From Chlorops oryzae (taxonomy: Eukaryota > Arthropoda > Insecta > Diptera > Chloropidae), in NCBI GenBank assembly GCA_020466095.1, contig CM035808.1:14277163-14341162 (forward strand): a DNA stretch of 64,000 nt, in the 5' to 3' direction. How positions within the stretch are numbered: position 1 is the first letter of the stretch; the number at the start of each line of letters is the position of its first letter. A program made the translations under genes and the position numbers. The notes under the pieces were generated by a model. The model saw only the letters and a list, made by a program, of their open reading frames with translations, did no database searches and was not told the origin of the DNA. This document shows, one piece after another, positions 47,940 to 60,262 of this stretch.

Positions 47940-49500
47940 ATTAGACTTTTCCCGATTCTATGTATTTATGGCCGCGGTCCGTAAAGGGGAATTTCACTGT
48001 AAACGCCTATTGGGAAGCGTAAAAAGTTAAAAAAAAAAAATTGCAAGAAAACAAGGATTTCATATGTTTTTGTTGTCCGGTGTTATTGAAGCATATGTAG
48101 TGTTGTTATCGTTCCTTCCAGAATGTATCTGTGCGCTCTGGCAGAGCTTTATAAAATTCTTTACTCTCTTCTTTCCCCCAAAAACGCTTATGTATCTCAC
48201 TCTGTAGATGCAAGCTTAGTTTCATATCGCTTCAAATTTTAAACAAACAAACACAAACAAACGAACAGAATGTGGCCACATACACATGCATTCTGACGTC
48301 CATACATACATACATACACATGTACATACGTTTATATGCTCGGGCAGTGCTGTGAATTCTTGTAGTGTTTTGTTTTGCATCGCTCATCATATTGGTATGC
48401 ACCTATTTTTTTGTTCTTCGATCACTTATTTTATTTTTCAATATGCTGAAGATGAGAAGCACAAAAAAAAAAAACATTGAAGCATAAGTCAACAACAAGT
48501 TATGCAGCAACATTGGGTGGATTTCTAAAGTGGTATGAGCAATGCGAAAAAAATTTTTGCAGCTCCATGTAAAAAGTGTACATTAAATAAATAAAAAAAA
48601 ATCTCAATAAGAACAAAATATAAAAAAAATAAAAAACTGAAGGAAAAACTATCGAAAAGAGATTTAAAAAAGAATCGTCCAACAACGAATGTCATCAATT
48701 TTTCATTTCCTTTTTATTTATTTTCTTTTTGGGCTTTTGTTTTTCTCCTAACCGAAACTATTAGTGTGAAAGCTGTAATGGATAAGGAATAAACGGGGGG
48801 AGAAATGGAGCAAAGAACTAAATCTCCGTAACACACAATCCGACTTGGAATATAGTAAGCAGCTTGCTGGCCTTGACAATGACACTACTCGCCGTTCAAG
48901 ATTTTCGCTCAGTTGTTGGCAGTTAGTAAATTCGAGTTAGAAAATAAAATAAATCACACAAAAAAGAGACATCGAAAAGAAAAGAAGAAAAAAAATTTCG
49001 AAAAGCGAAAAGCGAAAAGCAAAAAGAAAGCAATCAACTAAAATTGCGAACCAAGTCAACGAAGGCCAAAGGAAAAAAATAAATAAGTGGTAAAAAATCA
49101 AAAGCTTTCATGCTAATTGACTTTGCACGCACTCTCATATAATGCCTCAAAGTTGAGGTATTGCAAATGAGGAGACGTAAACAGTCTCAGCACTTTTTTT
49201 TTTTTTTTTTTGTGTGATCTTTTATTGAGCTGTGAGATAACAGTTCGGGAGTTGTATTGTTAAACGTTTTAATTATTCAATAAATGATGTGAAATTTGCC
49301 GTAATTATTGTATCACATGTTCAATTCAAAAGTGACACAAAACACGATCTTTCGATATTTTTGAAGGCATTAATTGAAAACAGACCTGTTGATTTTGAAT
49401 TAAGTATAATCGATGATATCAACAATTAATTCTCTTTTAAAGTCCTGAACCGTTATAAAAAATTTTTTTTAAATAAAAAATGCTTTGAAAACACCGAAAA
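47940..49500. other. Intergenic DNA, possible promoter near 48.9 kb
   Basis: CGCTCAGTTGTTGGCAGTTA at 48907-48926 contains an Inr-like TCAGTT followed by an A-rich, leader-like stretch (GCGAAAAGC repeated). A DPE-like AGTTA sits three bases off the expected spacing, so this is weak. (CATA)n at 48301-48317. No coding exon. Confidence 0.35.
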
Positions 49501-49502
49501 AA

Positions 49503-49712
49503 TGCCTAGGTTAAGTAAGGTTAGGTTAGTGTTGCTGCCTCCAAGGGTGACACACTTAGGAACCAAATGGGCCCGTTGTGATACCACGTATATTGGGAAA
49601 ACAAAGAAAAACAGAAACGGAACAAACGATACAAAGATCTCAGCTGGGAGTCGAACCATGGTCTCTCGTATCGTAATTTGGCATCTAAGCCACCTACGGT
49701 ACAGAGGTCGAC
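49503..49712 (-). mobile_element. tRNA-derived SINE, copy 1
   Basis: Read on the - strand the head has an A-box-like GTGGCTTAGATGCC and a B box GGTTCGACTCC 30-40 bases on, then GCTGAGATC, a body with GGTATCACAACGGGCCCATT and CACCCTTGG, and a 3' tail of CCTAACCTTACTTAACC. The same body and tail occur at 56857-57035. Internal pol III promoter plus simple tail is the SINE layout. Confidence 0.7.
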
Positions 49713-49714
49713 AA

Positions 49715-52700
49715 AAAACGCCTAATTTAACTCCACATTTTTTTTTTTTTTGAATTTCTTTCAAAGCTGAATATTTTTGAGCTCTTCTTTTTGGGGGCGC
49801 CGCTGCCCTGCTCAGCGCACCAATATCATCTTAATTGTTGGTAGAGAAATTATCGAAATTCTTGGCCAAAATTCGGTGACATCCTCGCCTCATCACAAAC
49901 GACAGCCCCCCCGAGAGCGTCCCAGACGGGAGTATCCCAAAAACCTGACCCGATCAAATCGGCCCTGTTGCTCCTGATCCCCGCTGTGCGATGTATATAT
50001 TTAAAGTCTATATATTCAGGTCAATTTTCACAATACCTACTATACTACTACCATGTAGCACTGTAGGTCTAACTGTCGACGTCGAAAAGCCTCTGCCGCT
50101 AATAAGAAATTCACCATTAGGCAGGTATAGGATATTCAACTCTTTCGAGAAATTCACCAAAAAGCTACCAACAAAAACCTTAAGCAGGAATAGGAAATTC
50201 AACTCTTTCGAAAAATTCACCAGAAAGCTACCAACAACAATACGGGTAGACACAAAGTGGCGCCATGATGCCACTTGCGAGAAAATTATCAAAGAAACAC
50301 GGCGTCGGCTCGGTTTTTTATATTGCTTGAAAAGTTCATAATTGAAACTTTATTAAATGTATTACGATATTTTTTTGCTCAATGTGCACGAATGTTTTCA
50401 TTTTGTAATACAATGACATACATTTTTGACTACGGCTACGAATTTCATTGTACATAGAATTTAGTATTTTTGCTGAAACAGTGTGATCAAAAAGTTATCT
50501 GGACAGGTTAGGACTAAAAAAACCAATTTATATTTCTCCTTGATATTGCGATTCCTTGATTAGTTTTATGTTTTTCAAGCTTTTCATATCATTTTATGAG
50601 TTTGGTAGATATTTTATATGTAATGTACTCGAAAATCTCCCAAAATTAAAAATAGAAGTGGCAATGCATTTCACCAGAGCAGAGCTAAAGATTTCGCTGC
50701 CATAGCATGCTTCTCTTTTCCTCATGCTATATGCCTATGTTGAAGCAGCGTAGCTCTAACACATTGCAGGGATTAGGAAGAAGAAGAGTTAGACCTATAG
50801 TCCTATATGACTACTACTATCAATTTTTTATCAAAACCCGATGAAACAATTGGTGAAAGTTTGGCTAGGGTCCGCGGGTGCACCATGCCCGTAACCGCCA
50901 TGACACGGTTCCCTTGCGGGTGACGTAATTGAACGTAAACAAAATTTTGACTGCAGCTCCTGAAAATACTTGATAAATACCTATATAAAATCCCTATACT
51001 TTATTTTGCTAGACCATCGGTCAATTTTAAAAACGATCTTGAAAAGCGTGGCCGCGAATTAAGTTGCGGTTTTTTCTTCTGCTTCTAATTATAGCTTTAT
51101 ATCGTAAAGCGTTGAATATTTTATTTTCCTGTCTATAACAAAGTTTATGCCTGCGAAAAGGAGAAACAAAAACTGTTACAATAACTGACCCGAAAAAATT
51201 TCCATCAAGCTAGTGCTATGCCTTCAACAGTCGCATTTCTTTTCTTCGAATTCCTCAATATTAATTAATTATTATTATTATATTCATTCGATTTCAGTGA
51301 TGAAAATTGTTTACCTGCCGTTTATTTGCATTTTCCAGCCCGTTGACTTGACGAAACATTTTGTCACAGAATGAAAAATCCCATAAACGCCTCGACTTTG
51401 GTTTTTACCCTAACCGACTGTTGTGAAGTCATTCAGTAATTCCGCTCTCGCTTCGATTGTCTCGACCGTCGAATCAAAAGATCTTGAGAGATCTACCTGA
51501 TCGGTACACGTTATTATGGTTAGTAAAATGAAAGTTCTAAGCGACGGAATATCGGTTACACATGAATGTGCTTCAAATAAAATACCCGTCGTTCGGTATT
51601 CCGGAAACTACGAGTGAATTCTTGACCTGCAATTATTCTATGGGGTTTCTCGGCAAAAATCGCCGCTTCGTTTTCATTTTTCATGAATGGAACGGAACGT
51701 GAATGAATGAATTAATATATGGGCTTTGGGAAAACCGTGCGGTCTGAGCAAAAATCTGGAACACTTTGCAATATTGATAAAAATACATAGGACGGATATT
51801 TGATGTAATTTTCATCTCGTTTAAATGTTGGGAAATTCGAATTTTAAATCCCAACAATTTTAAACAAAAGACGAAGCTAAACCCATAAACTATTGCCACA
51901 TTATAGGTATTAAAAATTTTAAGTCTTTATAGCCCGATGTGGCCATCACTAGACCTTGTAAGTGTTCCACTGCATTTACATACATACAAGGTAAAAATTT
52001 TATCTCATGCAGAGGTGTATAGCCAAAATCAAAATCCTTGATCAAATTCCGGTTCCTCAATCAATAACCACAGCCCTAGCGTGTCTCCCACAAGGGGTCT
52101 TCCAGAGACCAGGCACGGCCAATCAGACCGTGGGGCCCCTGGTCCCCGCATGTAAACTGTTAAAGGTCATATGGTCATCCCTTGATGATGTAAAACACCA
52201 CTACCAGTTCGATTCCATACCCAATCTTCAGTACTGTTACAATTTTGGCTAGGGGCCGCAGATTTGAACCATAAATGGTTCCCCTCATGGGTAACTATTG
52301 CCGCATAGCTAAGAATATAAAAATATTAGAGCATATGAGTAGTTTTTTTAGGATCGATATCGGCCAAAGACTTTTGCGGATCCCGGCCCATTCTACTGGG
52401 AATCTCCTGAAGCGATCAGAAAACAATTACTTTTCGCATTCACTCACGAAGGGTTTCACTGTATTTATATCAGATTATCACTTTCAGCTCTTCGTTGTCG
52501 CGCATGCGCGCTAAGTGTCAGATAACGACACACAAGATACCTAGATAATGTGATTTCCCAGCCAACCAAAAGAGTCGGAGCTCCCAAAGACTTCCTTCCC
52601 GGACCACAAATTCTCTTAAAACGTTCCGACAGGAGCTCTAAATGATCGTTTTTTTTCGGAGAAAAGAGAACGGAGACTTATGGTATATGGAAAAAGTGTA

Positions 52701-53240
52701 CTTTTTGGGATCTCAAAATTTATCTTTCATGATTGCTAGATTGCTCCTTAAGAGACTGTTTAGACTCAATTTTAGTTATAAGTTTTTTTTTTTAAATGAC
52801 TCTTTTGGTCTCCCTAAATGCTCCTCGACGGTGTTTTTTGAGGCCTTTGCAAAAGCACTGCTTCGAAGAGCTCTGTTAGGAGTCCTTTTACACTTTTTAT
52901 CGGAGCACTCCGAAAATATTTCGTCAGTGAGCTTTAAAGGGAGTCCTTTTACACTTTTTTTTTTATCGGAACACTCCGTATATTGTGGCTGGGTTCTTAG
53001 TAGTTCTCGAAGCTAGAAATCGATATAAAAAGCTTTTTTGAACCTATCGATCTCGTGAAGGCTGAATTATTTTTTCTCCAATCGATTTTTTAATAAAAGT
53101 CATCGGATTCAAAGAAAGAAAAGGTACAGAAATAAGGCCGAGGTAATTTTTGTTAATTCACAATTAACTGTTTTACGTAAGAGGTTCATACACATTTTTT
53201 TCACATTGTGAATAACCATAGCAATACGAAGCTCCACCTT

Positions 53241-53281
<41 letters not shown>

Positions 53282-53530
53282 GGTGTCTATTTAAGGACAT
53301 ACTAAAGGACACAAAAGAAAGACAAACCCTCTTACCTGTTTCATCGTGTATTCCCATTAATTCGCTCTGCTTCACATGTGCTTCTCAAGCGTGATTTCGT
53401 TATAATTCTTTGCCATTATTATTTTTACACAGAAATTCATAATAGCTTCTATTGTATTCCCCCTTTTATTTTTATTTATTCGTTTTTTTTTTTTTTTTTT
53501 TTTTTGTTTTTGTGTCCCTCATAGACCACT
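49715..53530. other. Intergenic DNA with short duplications
   Basis: No gene recognised. Holds a 65-bp direct duplication (50118-50242), a related pair around TTTGGCTAGGG(T/G)CCGC (50861-50930 and 52241-52310), a 60-bp direct duplication of GGAGTCCTTTTACACTTTTT (52881 and 52939) and an A run at 53246-53278. Frames at 52007-52252 and 52642-53016 have no domain features. Confidence 0.45.
50118..50242 (+). repeat. Two-unit minisatellite, about 65 bp each
   Basis: GGCAGGTATAGGATATTCAA at 50119 and AGCAGGAATAGGAAATTCAA at 50184 start two units, both continuing CTCTTTCGA-AAATTCACCA and AAGCTACCAACAA. A partial third unit (AAGAAATTCACCA) precedes them. Confidence 0.8.
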
Positions 53531-53533
53531 TGA

Positions 53534-53639
53534 AATCGATGACCGCCCATACAAAAGACGAACGGAACGCACTCAACAGGTACTACGAATTATGAATGTG
53601 CTCGATACCGAGAATAAGGACATCCATTTCGTCCACTGA
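53534..53639 (+). CDS. Possible 3' terminal exon of an unidentified gene
   Basis: A strong 3' splice site (T-rich tract, then TGTGTCCCTCATAG ending at 53533) opens a frame reading PLEIDDRPYKRRTERTQQ, then VLRIMNVLDTENKDIHFVH, then TGA at 53637-53639. The composition is charged and codon-like, unlike the surrounding A/T runs. I do not recognise the protein. Upstream coding exons were not found; they may lie far away on the + strand. It could instead be a chance frame. Confidence 0.35.
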
Positions 53640-55039
53640 AAAGGAAAAGAAGAAAATTTAATGAAAATAGTTTATGATTGAATGAAGAAGAAAAAAAAAA
53701 AGGCAGAAAAAAATTCAAGAATTTCAATAACGACAAAAACAATAACAATATCATCAGCAGCGCGGCAGCAGCAACAACCACAACGCTTACAGATACAAAT
53801 CAAAGATACAAGAGCGCATAAAAAGGGCCAAGACCCGAAGACAAAAGCAAGCCATGCGAGTGCGTACGAGAATTACGATTATCCAAGAATCAACACAAGA
53901 AGAGACAACAACAACAACAAAATAAAACCACTTCATGCCACATTCTCCAGCAGCATTGGAGTCGTTTTATAGTAAATATGTAGTATTTCCATAGTAGATC
54001 CACATCGGCATCAACTTCATCGACGCACGCACCTTTTTGGGCAGAAATTTTTTTCCCATTTCTTTTTTTGTTTGTTTTTTATTTTTTTTATTTTTTATTT
54101 TATTTTTTTTTTTTTTGGAGTTTGGTGTTTAGCAGGAGATCAAGCTATCTTCGTACACATGTTTGTCTTTTATGCATGTTCCAATGGATGTCTTTCTGTC
54201 TGTCTTTCGGTCTGTGCACGAGTGAGTATCGTTGAATTGTGAAGTTGGTGTAAAACCAGAATAACGAGAATCTTGTACCTGTTTGTCGGCATTCATGCCG
54301 AGATTGAAAGGTACTCTGCGTTTTTTTCACTCGCACGCACGCACGCTCGATCGCTGGATTGCTCGTTCGCTCATTCGTTCGTTAGTTCGTTAGTTCGCTC
54401 GTTGGTCCGTTTACCTTTACCTTTGCCTTTGCCTTTACCTTTTAGCTAACATCCAAGAAGTTCTCATGCACCGTAGTTGTTGTTCGGATCGTCAGTAACA
54501 AAAGATAAACGTACAAACACACTTCAGTGTACTACACGGCTCTGATTTCTCGAGTATCGCAGCGAAGCGCAGCGCAGCGCACCAGCGTAAGAACAACAAG
54601 AGCAACAGCAACAGAAATGAGCAGCGTAAGCCACGAAGACGACAATGATTACGACTACGGTGCACAGACGAACAGACAGCACGATAAACAGACCGATAGT
54701 CCGACATACCGGCCGACAGAAAGACAGACAGACAGACAGACCGACAGACAGCATAGAAGTGTAAACCTTTTTGAGTACTTATTAGGATCACTATTAAAAA
54801 GTGGACTCAGTTCGCTTAGGAATAGCAACGTCAATGGACGTTTGTAACAATCTCTTCTCGATACGCTGCGAAATTCCATTGATTTTATTTTATATAGATT
54901 TTTTTTAAATCTTTTTTTTATCGTTCGTTAGTCTGAGAGCGTGTTTGATCGTGTTATTAATGTTATAATCGTTATGTGTGTACCTTGCCTTAAAGTGATT
55001 CTAATGATGATACTAAACAGATTAATCTTTCGATTACAG
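53640..55039. other. Noncoding DNA between the orphan exon and Ataxin-1
   Basis: Contains CAGACAGA/GACAGACAGACAGAC microsatellite at 54718-54750 and a (CG)TTCGTTAGTTCGTT patch near 54340-54410. The less A+T-rich region 54290-54850 may hold an Ataxin-1 5' exon or regulatory DNA. Open frames on both strands (54492-54879) are driven by the microsatellite. Confidence 0.4.
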
Positions 55040-55198
55040 GCTCGTATGATAAAAAAAAAAAATCAATTTAATTAAATTACAATTCATCGAAATTCAAAAA
55101 TAATTAAAAAATTATCAAAAAAAAATTTAGCAACAACAAAAATCGCTAAAAATAAAAGAGCCAAAAACTGTGAATTAAGAACAAAACACAGTGATTAA

Positions 55199-56701
55199 AT
55201 GTCATCGTCGGTTTTGAGCAGCAATAGTTGTTGTGGTCCCGTGACCGGTTTGCTTGGCAATCAGACTTTCCTTCTTCACGCGCAACCACAACAGAAGACA
55301 ATATCACCGCCACTCTGGCGTACATTCTATACACCGCCGCCAACGGATGTTTCAAAGTCGCCAACGCCATCACCGAACGCACAGCAACACACGTTCAACA
55401 ATAATAATAATAATAACAACAACAATAATAGTTATAATAACAATAACAATAACAATAATAACATTCAAACCAGTCAGCCAGGCGATCTTCCAGGTCAACG
55501 AATGACTCTACAAAAGCTACCCAACTCAATTAATAGAGCAAACAACTCAACAGAGTTCGACTGCGGGTGCTGCTCTTACTGCTGCCGCAGCCATACAAAA
55601 GTCATCAGCGTCCATAATGTCAGTTAGTAAATTAGTGCGTCCAACGCCAAAAAATCAACATACGCATCATATGCATCATCAACAACATGTTACGCTGCAG
55701 CATCCACACCATCATTCACATCAACAGCAACACCAGCAGCACCAGCACCAGCACCACACACAGCACAATGGCACCTATAATACCGACGTACAATTGGGCC
55801 CCATGAATTTGGTTACGAATTCACAATCGACGGATAGTTCACGTAGTCGTCCATCGTCTACAACATCATCGGTGGATATCGAAAGTGATGACATTCGAGA
55901 GTCGCAACAACAACATCAGCAAACAGTCGTTCCACTATCACCCGCCGCTGTCTATCAACTCAACTATAGTCATTTATATGCAAATAAATCTGGCTATCAT
56001 AGTAATGCGGTGGCCGCTGCAGCCGACACCCTACGCCTACATGCATCATATTCATATGCAGCGATTGCAGCCGTTGCCGCCGCAACAGCAACAGCAACGG
56101 CAACAGCATCATCGACAAATAACAATATTTTTCCAATGAACGCAATGTCACCGCCATCGTTGAGTCACAATCATCAACAAAATACACCCACAGCAGCTCA
56201 CTTAAGTCTAGCATCGCCACTATCATCGTTGACATCAACATCGGTCTCGGTAACGACAACTGCTGTACCAACTGCCAACGACATGCATCACCAAGATTAG
56301 CCGATCATCACCAGTCTCACCATCATTCTAATCATCATCACCAGCTGCAGCACCCCCTTCATCACCACAACCACCAGCAGCAACAGCAACACCAACACCA
56401 ACACCACCACCATCAACAACTACCACAACAACAACAACAACAACAACTTCAAGAACAAAAACAGCAACTCAATTCAGCGAATGAGAATATGTTCTCGCCG
56501 CCATTGCCCACCGCACTATCGAATGGTACTTATCTAAATTGTAAAGTCTTCACCCGCCTCCGATGCTGAATCATCGACGGAAAATTATTTTAAAGTACCA
56601 AATACAAGTGGAAAAGAGGGCTCGCTAAAACATCGGATCCTTACACGCCCCGCCTCACTAACGGATAAAGAAGAAAAGCCAACGAAAAACGCAGTCATCA
56701 G
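55199..56701 (+). CDS. Atx-1: Ataxin-1 N-terminal coding exon, with frame breaks
   Basis: First coding exon of an Ataxin-1 orthologue (transcription co-repressor partner of Capicua in animals; nuclear; family knowledge). The exon starts after a CGATTACAG acceptor (from 55040), the ATG is at 55199 (MSSSVLSSNSCCGPVTG), and it ends at a GTGAGT donor after 56701. It codes about 500 residues: a Pro/Ser-rich head, Asn runs (55399-55462), Ala-rich and His/Gln-rich segments (55650-55770), an AATATATAS-type low-complexity part, an interrupted Gln/His tract (56340-56450), then KSSPASDAESSTENYFK to RPASLTDKEEKPTKNAVI. Reading it needs three frame changes: between 55503 and 55585, at about 56291 (a C seems missing in CATCACCAAGATTAG) and at about 56535-56545. 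The exon's outer frames agree with the downstream exons once these are allowed. Confidence 0.8.
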
Positions 56702-56856
56702 GTGAGTCGCTCCTCAACCCTGGAAAATCCTATTCATTTGCGAACATAAAAAATGATTGCCTAGAATCGATTTCTCACAAAAAAAAACTCTAAAAATTAT
56801 TTATTTTTAAAGTCTTGATGAAAGTACTGCGGAAACAGGAAAGGGTTAATAAAATC

Positions 56857-57035
56857 ATTTAGGTTAGGTTAGGTTAATGTGGCTGCCACCATTAAGGTTG
56901 ACACACTTATGCCTGATGGGCCCTTTGTGGTGCCACGAAAAATCGTAAACCAAAGATAAAAACAGAAAAACTAAAAAAAAATTCACGATCTCAGCTGGGA
57001 GTCGAACCCAGGGTCAAAGCATGCAGGTTTAACCC
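56857..57035 (-). mobile_element. tRNA-derived SINE, copy 2 (head truncated)
   Basis: On the - strand: B box GGTTCGACTCC, GCTGAGATCGTG, a body with GGCACCACAAAGGGCCCATC, then GTGTCAACCTTAATGG, and a tail of AACCTAACCTAACC. The A-box side does not match copy 1 beyond GGGTTCGACTCC, so this copy is 5'-truncated or chimeric. Confidence 0.65.
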
Positions 57036-58675
57036 TTTCGCGGCATTCCCAGATGAAATTTTACATTTTTCTTTATAAGACTGTGACACATTTTTGAGGT
57101 CATCGAATGCAAACGAAAATTTGAAAATTTGACTGCAGCTTATGAAAGAACTTGGTGAATATAACAACTTCCTATATTTGGTTTAGTCAGATCGTCGGAA
57201 TTTCGTTTTTAAATCGATCTCAAGAAGTGTGTCCGAGAATTAAATTCCGCACTTACTTATAGCTACATTTCTTAACCCGTTCAATGTGTTACTTTCCCAT
57301 ATATGAAAAAGTTTTAACCTTATGCTATGTGCTCACTAGGCTGGAGTAGGGTTATCGGCGAAACCCAGGGTTTCAAATGTAAAAACACATATAAAAAAAA
57401 ATCATCTAACCCGAAAATATACCCTGGGTTAACATTTAACTCTGAGGTTAGCGCAGAGTTGCACTTGAAATTTTCAGTTACATTTGCTTACACCGAGTAC
57501 AAAAACCGGGTAAAAATTTAATACGACACTGGCAGGAAGCTTTCACGTGCAGAAAATGAGTGGGGAAGGATGCACGTATTTGGATATGTAAATTTTGATC
57601 ACAGGTCGGAGAACGTTTTGTGATGCCGCTTTCACTATTAGCTACATTAATCTGTTTTTGGTCCTGCGGATATTGCAATGCTCTTCTGATATTATTGCTT
57701 CCAATATTCCTTTCTCTTTTTCAGCTTTTTTAAACATTTCTAATAAAGCAAATTCCATTTTTATTTACAATTTCTCGATGATATAGTATATCAGATATAC
57801 CTTACGCGTTTTTTTGATTTCAAACTCCCAAGCCGGACATTATCGCATGCATGTAATGCAAACAGCGGCCATCTCCCAACAAACTTCATTAACAGTTAGG
57901 GATTAGTAATGCGAGTTAGCCGCAGTATGAATTTTCACCACTTCGGAAGTAGTGCAGAAGTAGTGAACTTTCCGGCTGGGTCATATGACGTTAGTAAACC
58001 TTAACTCGCTCGAAGCTGATATGAACGCTTTGAGTTAAAGTATCGGGTTAAGAACTTAACCCCCATAGTGAGAACATAGCATTAGACTCGAAGTAAATAG
58101 TTGTAGTAATAACTTATTTAAAAAAAACTCCATCTAGTAGCCACAGATTTGCAAAAATCTTAAATATCTAACGATCTAACGCAATCCGGTAAGAATTTCT
58201 TTAAAAAAAAATTTTTTTTTTACCAAAATAAAGAAAAAAACATAAGTAGGCAACTTCCTCAAATACGCCAACTGCATCCGTCCGCTCCTTGTGATCCTTT
58301 TGCCACTGCAAAGCTGAAGAATTTTTACCGAATATGAGAAGAAAACTTATAACTTTTATGAAAAAAAACTTTTCCCTTATCAATATTGCAAACTAAAAAG
58401 CATTCAAAATATTTAAAAGAATTAAAATAAAAATACCTGAAATCGAGCATCCATCCATCCATCCAAATCTACCCGTATTTCTAACAACATTTTTATGATT
58501 TTTTTTTACTTTATTATCGGCCCAATAGCTGCGAAGGGGTTAAAATAAAGAAAAATATTTTTTTCAACTGTTTCATATATAAGTATTTTAATCAACTATA
58601 ATTGTCTACCACTGTCTCTATCTCCATCACTATCACTTTCTCAGCTCCCTCTTTTAATAGCCGATAGAAGCACAT

Positions 58676-59058
58676 CGTCGGCTTAAAGTGTAAACGTGCT
58701 AACTAACAATTTCAAAACTTTACAGGGTAAACAAAAAACACTTTTTTTTCAAGACTTCAAAGTAGGGAAGGAGACCCAAAATATGGATGGTTTATTTTGT
58801 TCCTATATGAAGTCTCTTCTAAATACGATTCTGTGCACCATACAAAGTCTAATTGGAGTCACTTGTTGGTGTTAGCTGTGAACTTTGACCACAGTTGGAC
58901 TTAGCAGTTTTACTCATCACCAATTTCTCCGTATTTACAATTTGAATAAAATAAGATATTTTTGCCTGACGATGCAGTGTCCTTTTTTCTTTCGAATGAC
59001 ATCGAAAAGTCGGATTCGGTTAAAAGTGGACTTAGCAGGTTTACACTTTAAGCCGACG
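58676..59058. mobile_element. 383-bp TIR element, CGTCGGCTTAAAG ends
   Basis: Left CGTCGGCTTAAAGTGTAAAC then GTGCTAA. The right end on the other strand is CGTCGGCTTAAAGTGTAAAC then CTGCTAA. TIRs of about 28 bp with one mismatch. TSD not clear. No reading frame. Confidence 0.75.
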
Positions 59059-59120
59059 ACATATTTTCCTAAGATTATCGGTTTTTTCAAAAAAATAATT
59101 TCTCTCTTTTTGCAATATTA

Positions 59121-59287
59121 GGGGTATTCACAAAGGCGTGTTAAAAACGTTGGAAAGTCGGAAAATCGGAAAATTACGACTTCTTAAAAAATTTTTTAAC
59201 TTTTTTTGTATCTTGCACAACTTTTTAAGCAGTTAAAATTTTAAATTTTCCGACTTTCCTAATTTCCGATGCCTTTGTGAATACCCC
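59121..59287. mobile_element. 167-bp hairpin MITE, GGGGTATTCACAAAGGC ends
   Basis: Perfect 17-bp TIRs GGGGTATTCACAAAGGC flanked by TA on both sides (59119-59120 and 59288-59289). The arms continue to pair imperfectly through AAAGTCGGAAAAT blocks, so the whole element can fold back. Confidence 0.8.
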
Positions 59288-59539
59288 TATTGATCCAAAA
59301 AATGGACTACAAAAAAATTTGTGCAGGAAATCGATTGAAATACGAGTAAAAAAACCAAAAAAAAAAAATTTTAATCAGTCAATTTGACATTTCCTTCTAC
59401 TCTTCATTCTCTTCTCTTCTTCGTTAGTTATCAATTTAATTAAACACAAAATAGGTACATAAAATTATTATTATTATTTTTTTAAATATACGATTTGTAT
59501 TTGAAGCCTAATCTTTCATTTTGAGATTTTTGTTTTTTA

Positions 59540-59570
<31 letters not shown>

Positions 59571-60262
59571 ATAAAGTGATTAAAAAGAAATAAAATTTAT
59601 ACTCTAAATAGGAAAAAAAATTCCCAAAAGCAATAAAAATGATTAAATTTTAAATATATTGAATACATTGTATTTCATTACTTTTCATTAATCAAAACGA
59701 TTGTAGAACTTAATGCTGTATTCCATTTAATTTTGAAAGGATGAAGCCCTTTGTTCAAAGTAAGAGTCATTTAAATTTAATTGGACTTGTCAGTTCTATA
59801 ATGCATTGTCCCACAAATTGCAATTATTTCTCAATGCACATTTAGAATTTTCAAAATTGTTTATTTGAGCATTTCAATATTGATTAATTTTCGTAGTGAA
59901 TAAATAAAACTCTACATACTTAACTTTTCACGTACAGGATAAATTATTTAAAAGCTTAAGATAAGAGCTCTTTAAATAACGATTGCATTTTCGTAAGTCC
60001 TTAGAGGCCTAAACCCTAAACCTTAGATACCCTAAACAGATTACCTACAGCTGAAATACGATATTAAAAACCGCTAATACAAATTAGAGCTGAAGAAACA
60101 ATCGATACCAGTATCGATACTATCGATGGTTTCAAACTATCGAAAACATCGATGGTTTTTGAAGAAAGGTGGTGCTGGCGGGGCCAGAGGGCTTTCTTCT
60201 TTTTGAATTGGACAGATTCCTAAAAATGTCTTTATTTAGATATACGCTATTTACACGTTCAC

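Noticed and set aside
54492..54879. Cys/Val-rich open frames on the - strand
   Set aside because: Driven by a GACAGACAGACA microsatellite and flanking low complexity; no signal peptide plus domain logic or splice sites.
60008..60037. CCTAAACCCTAAACC, resembling a plant-type telomere repeat
   Set aside because: Only two to three imperfect units, inside an intron, and flies do not use telomerase repeats.
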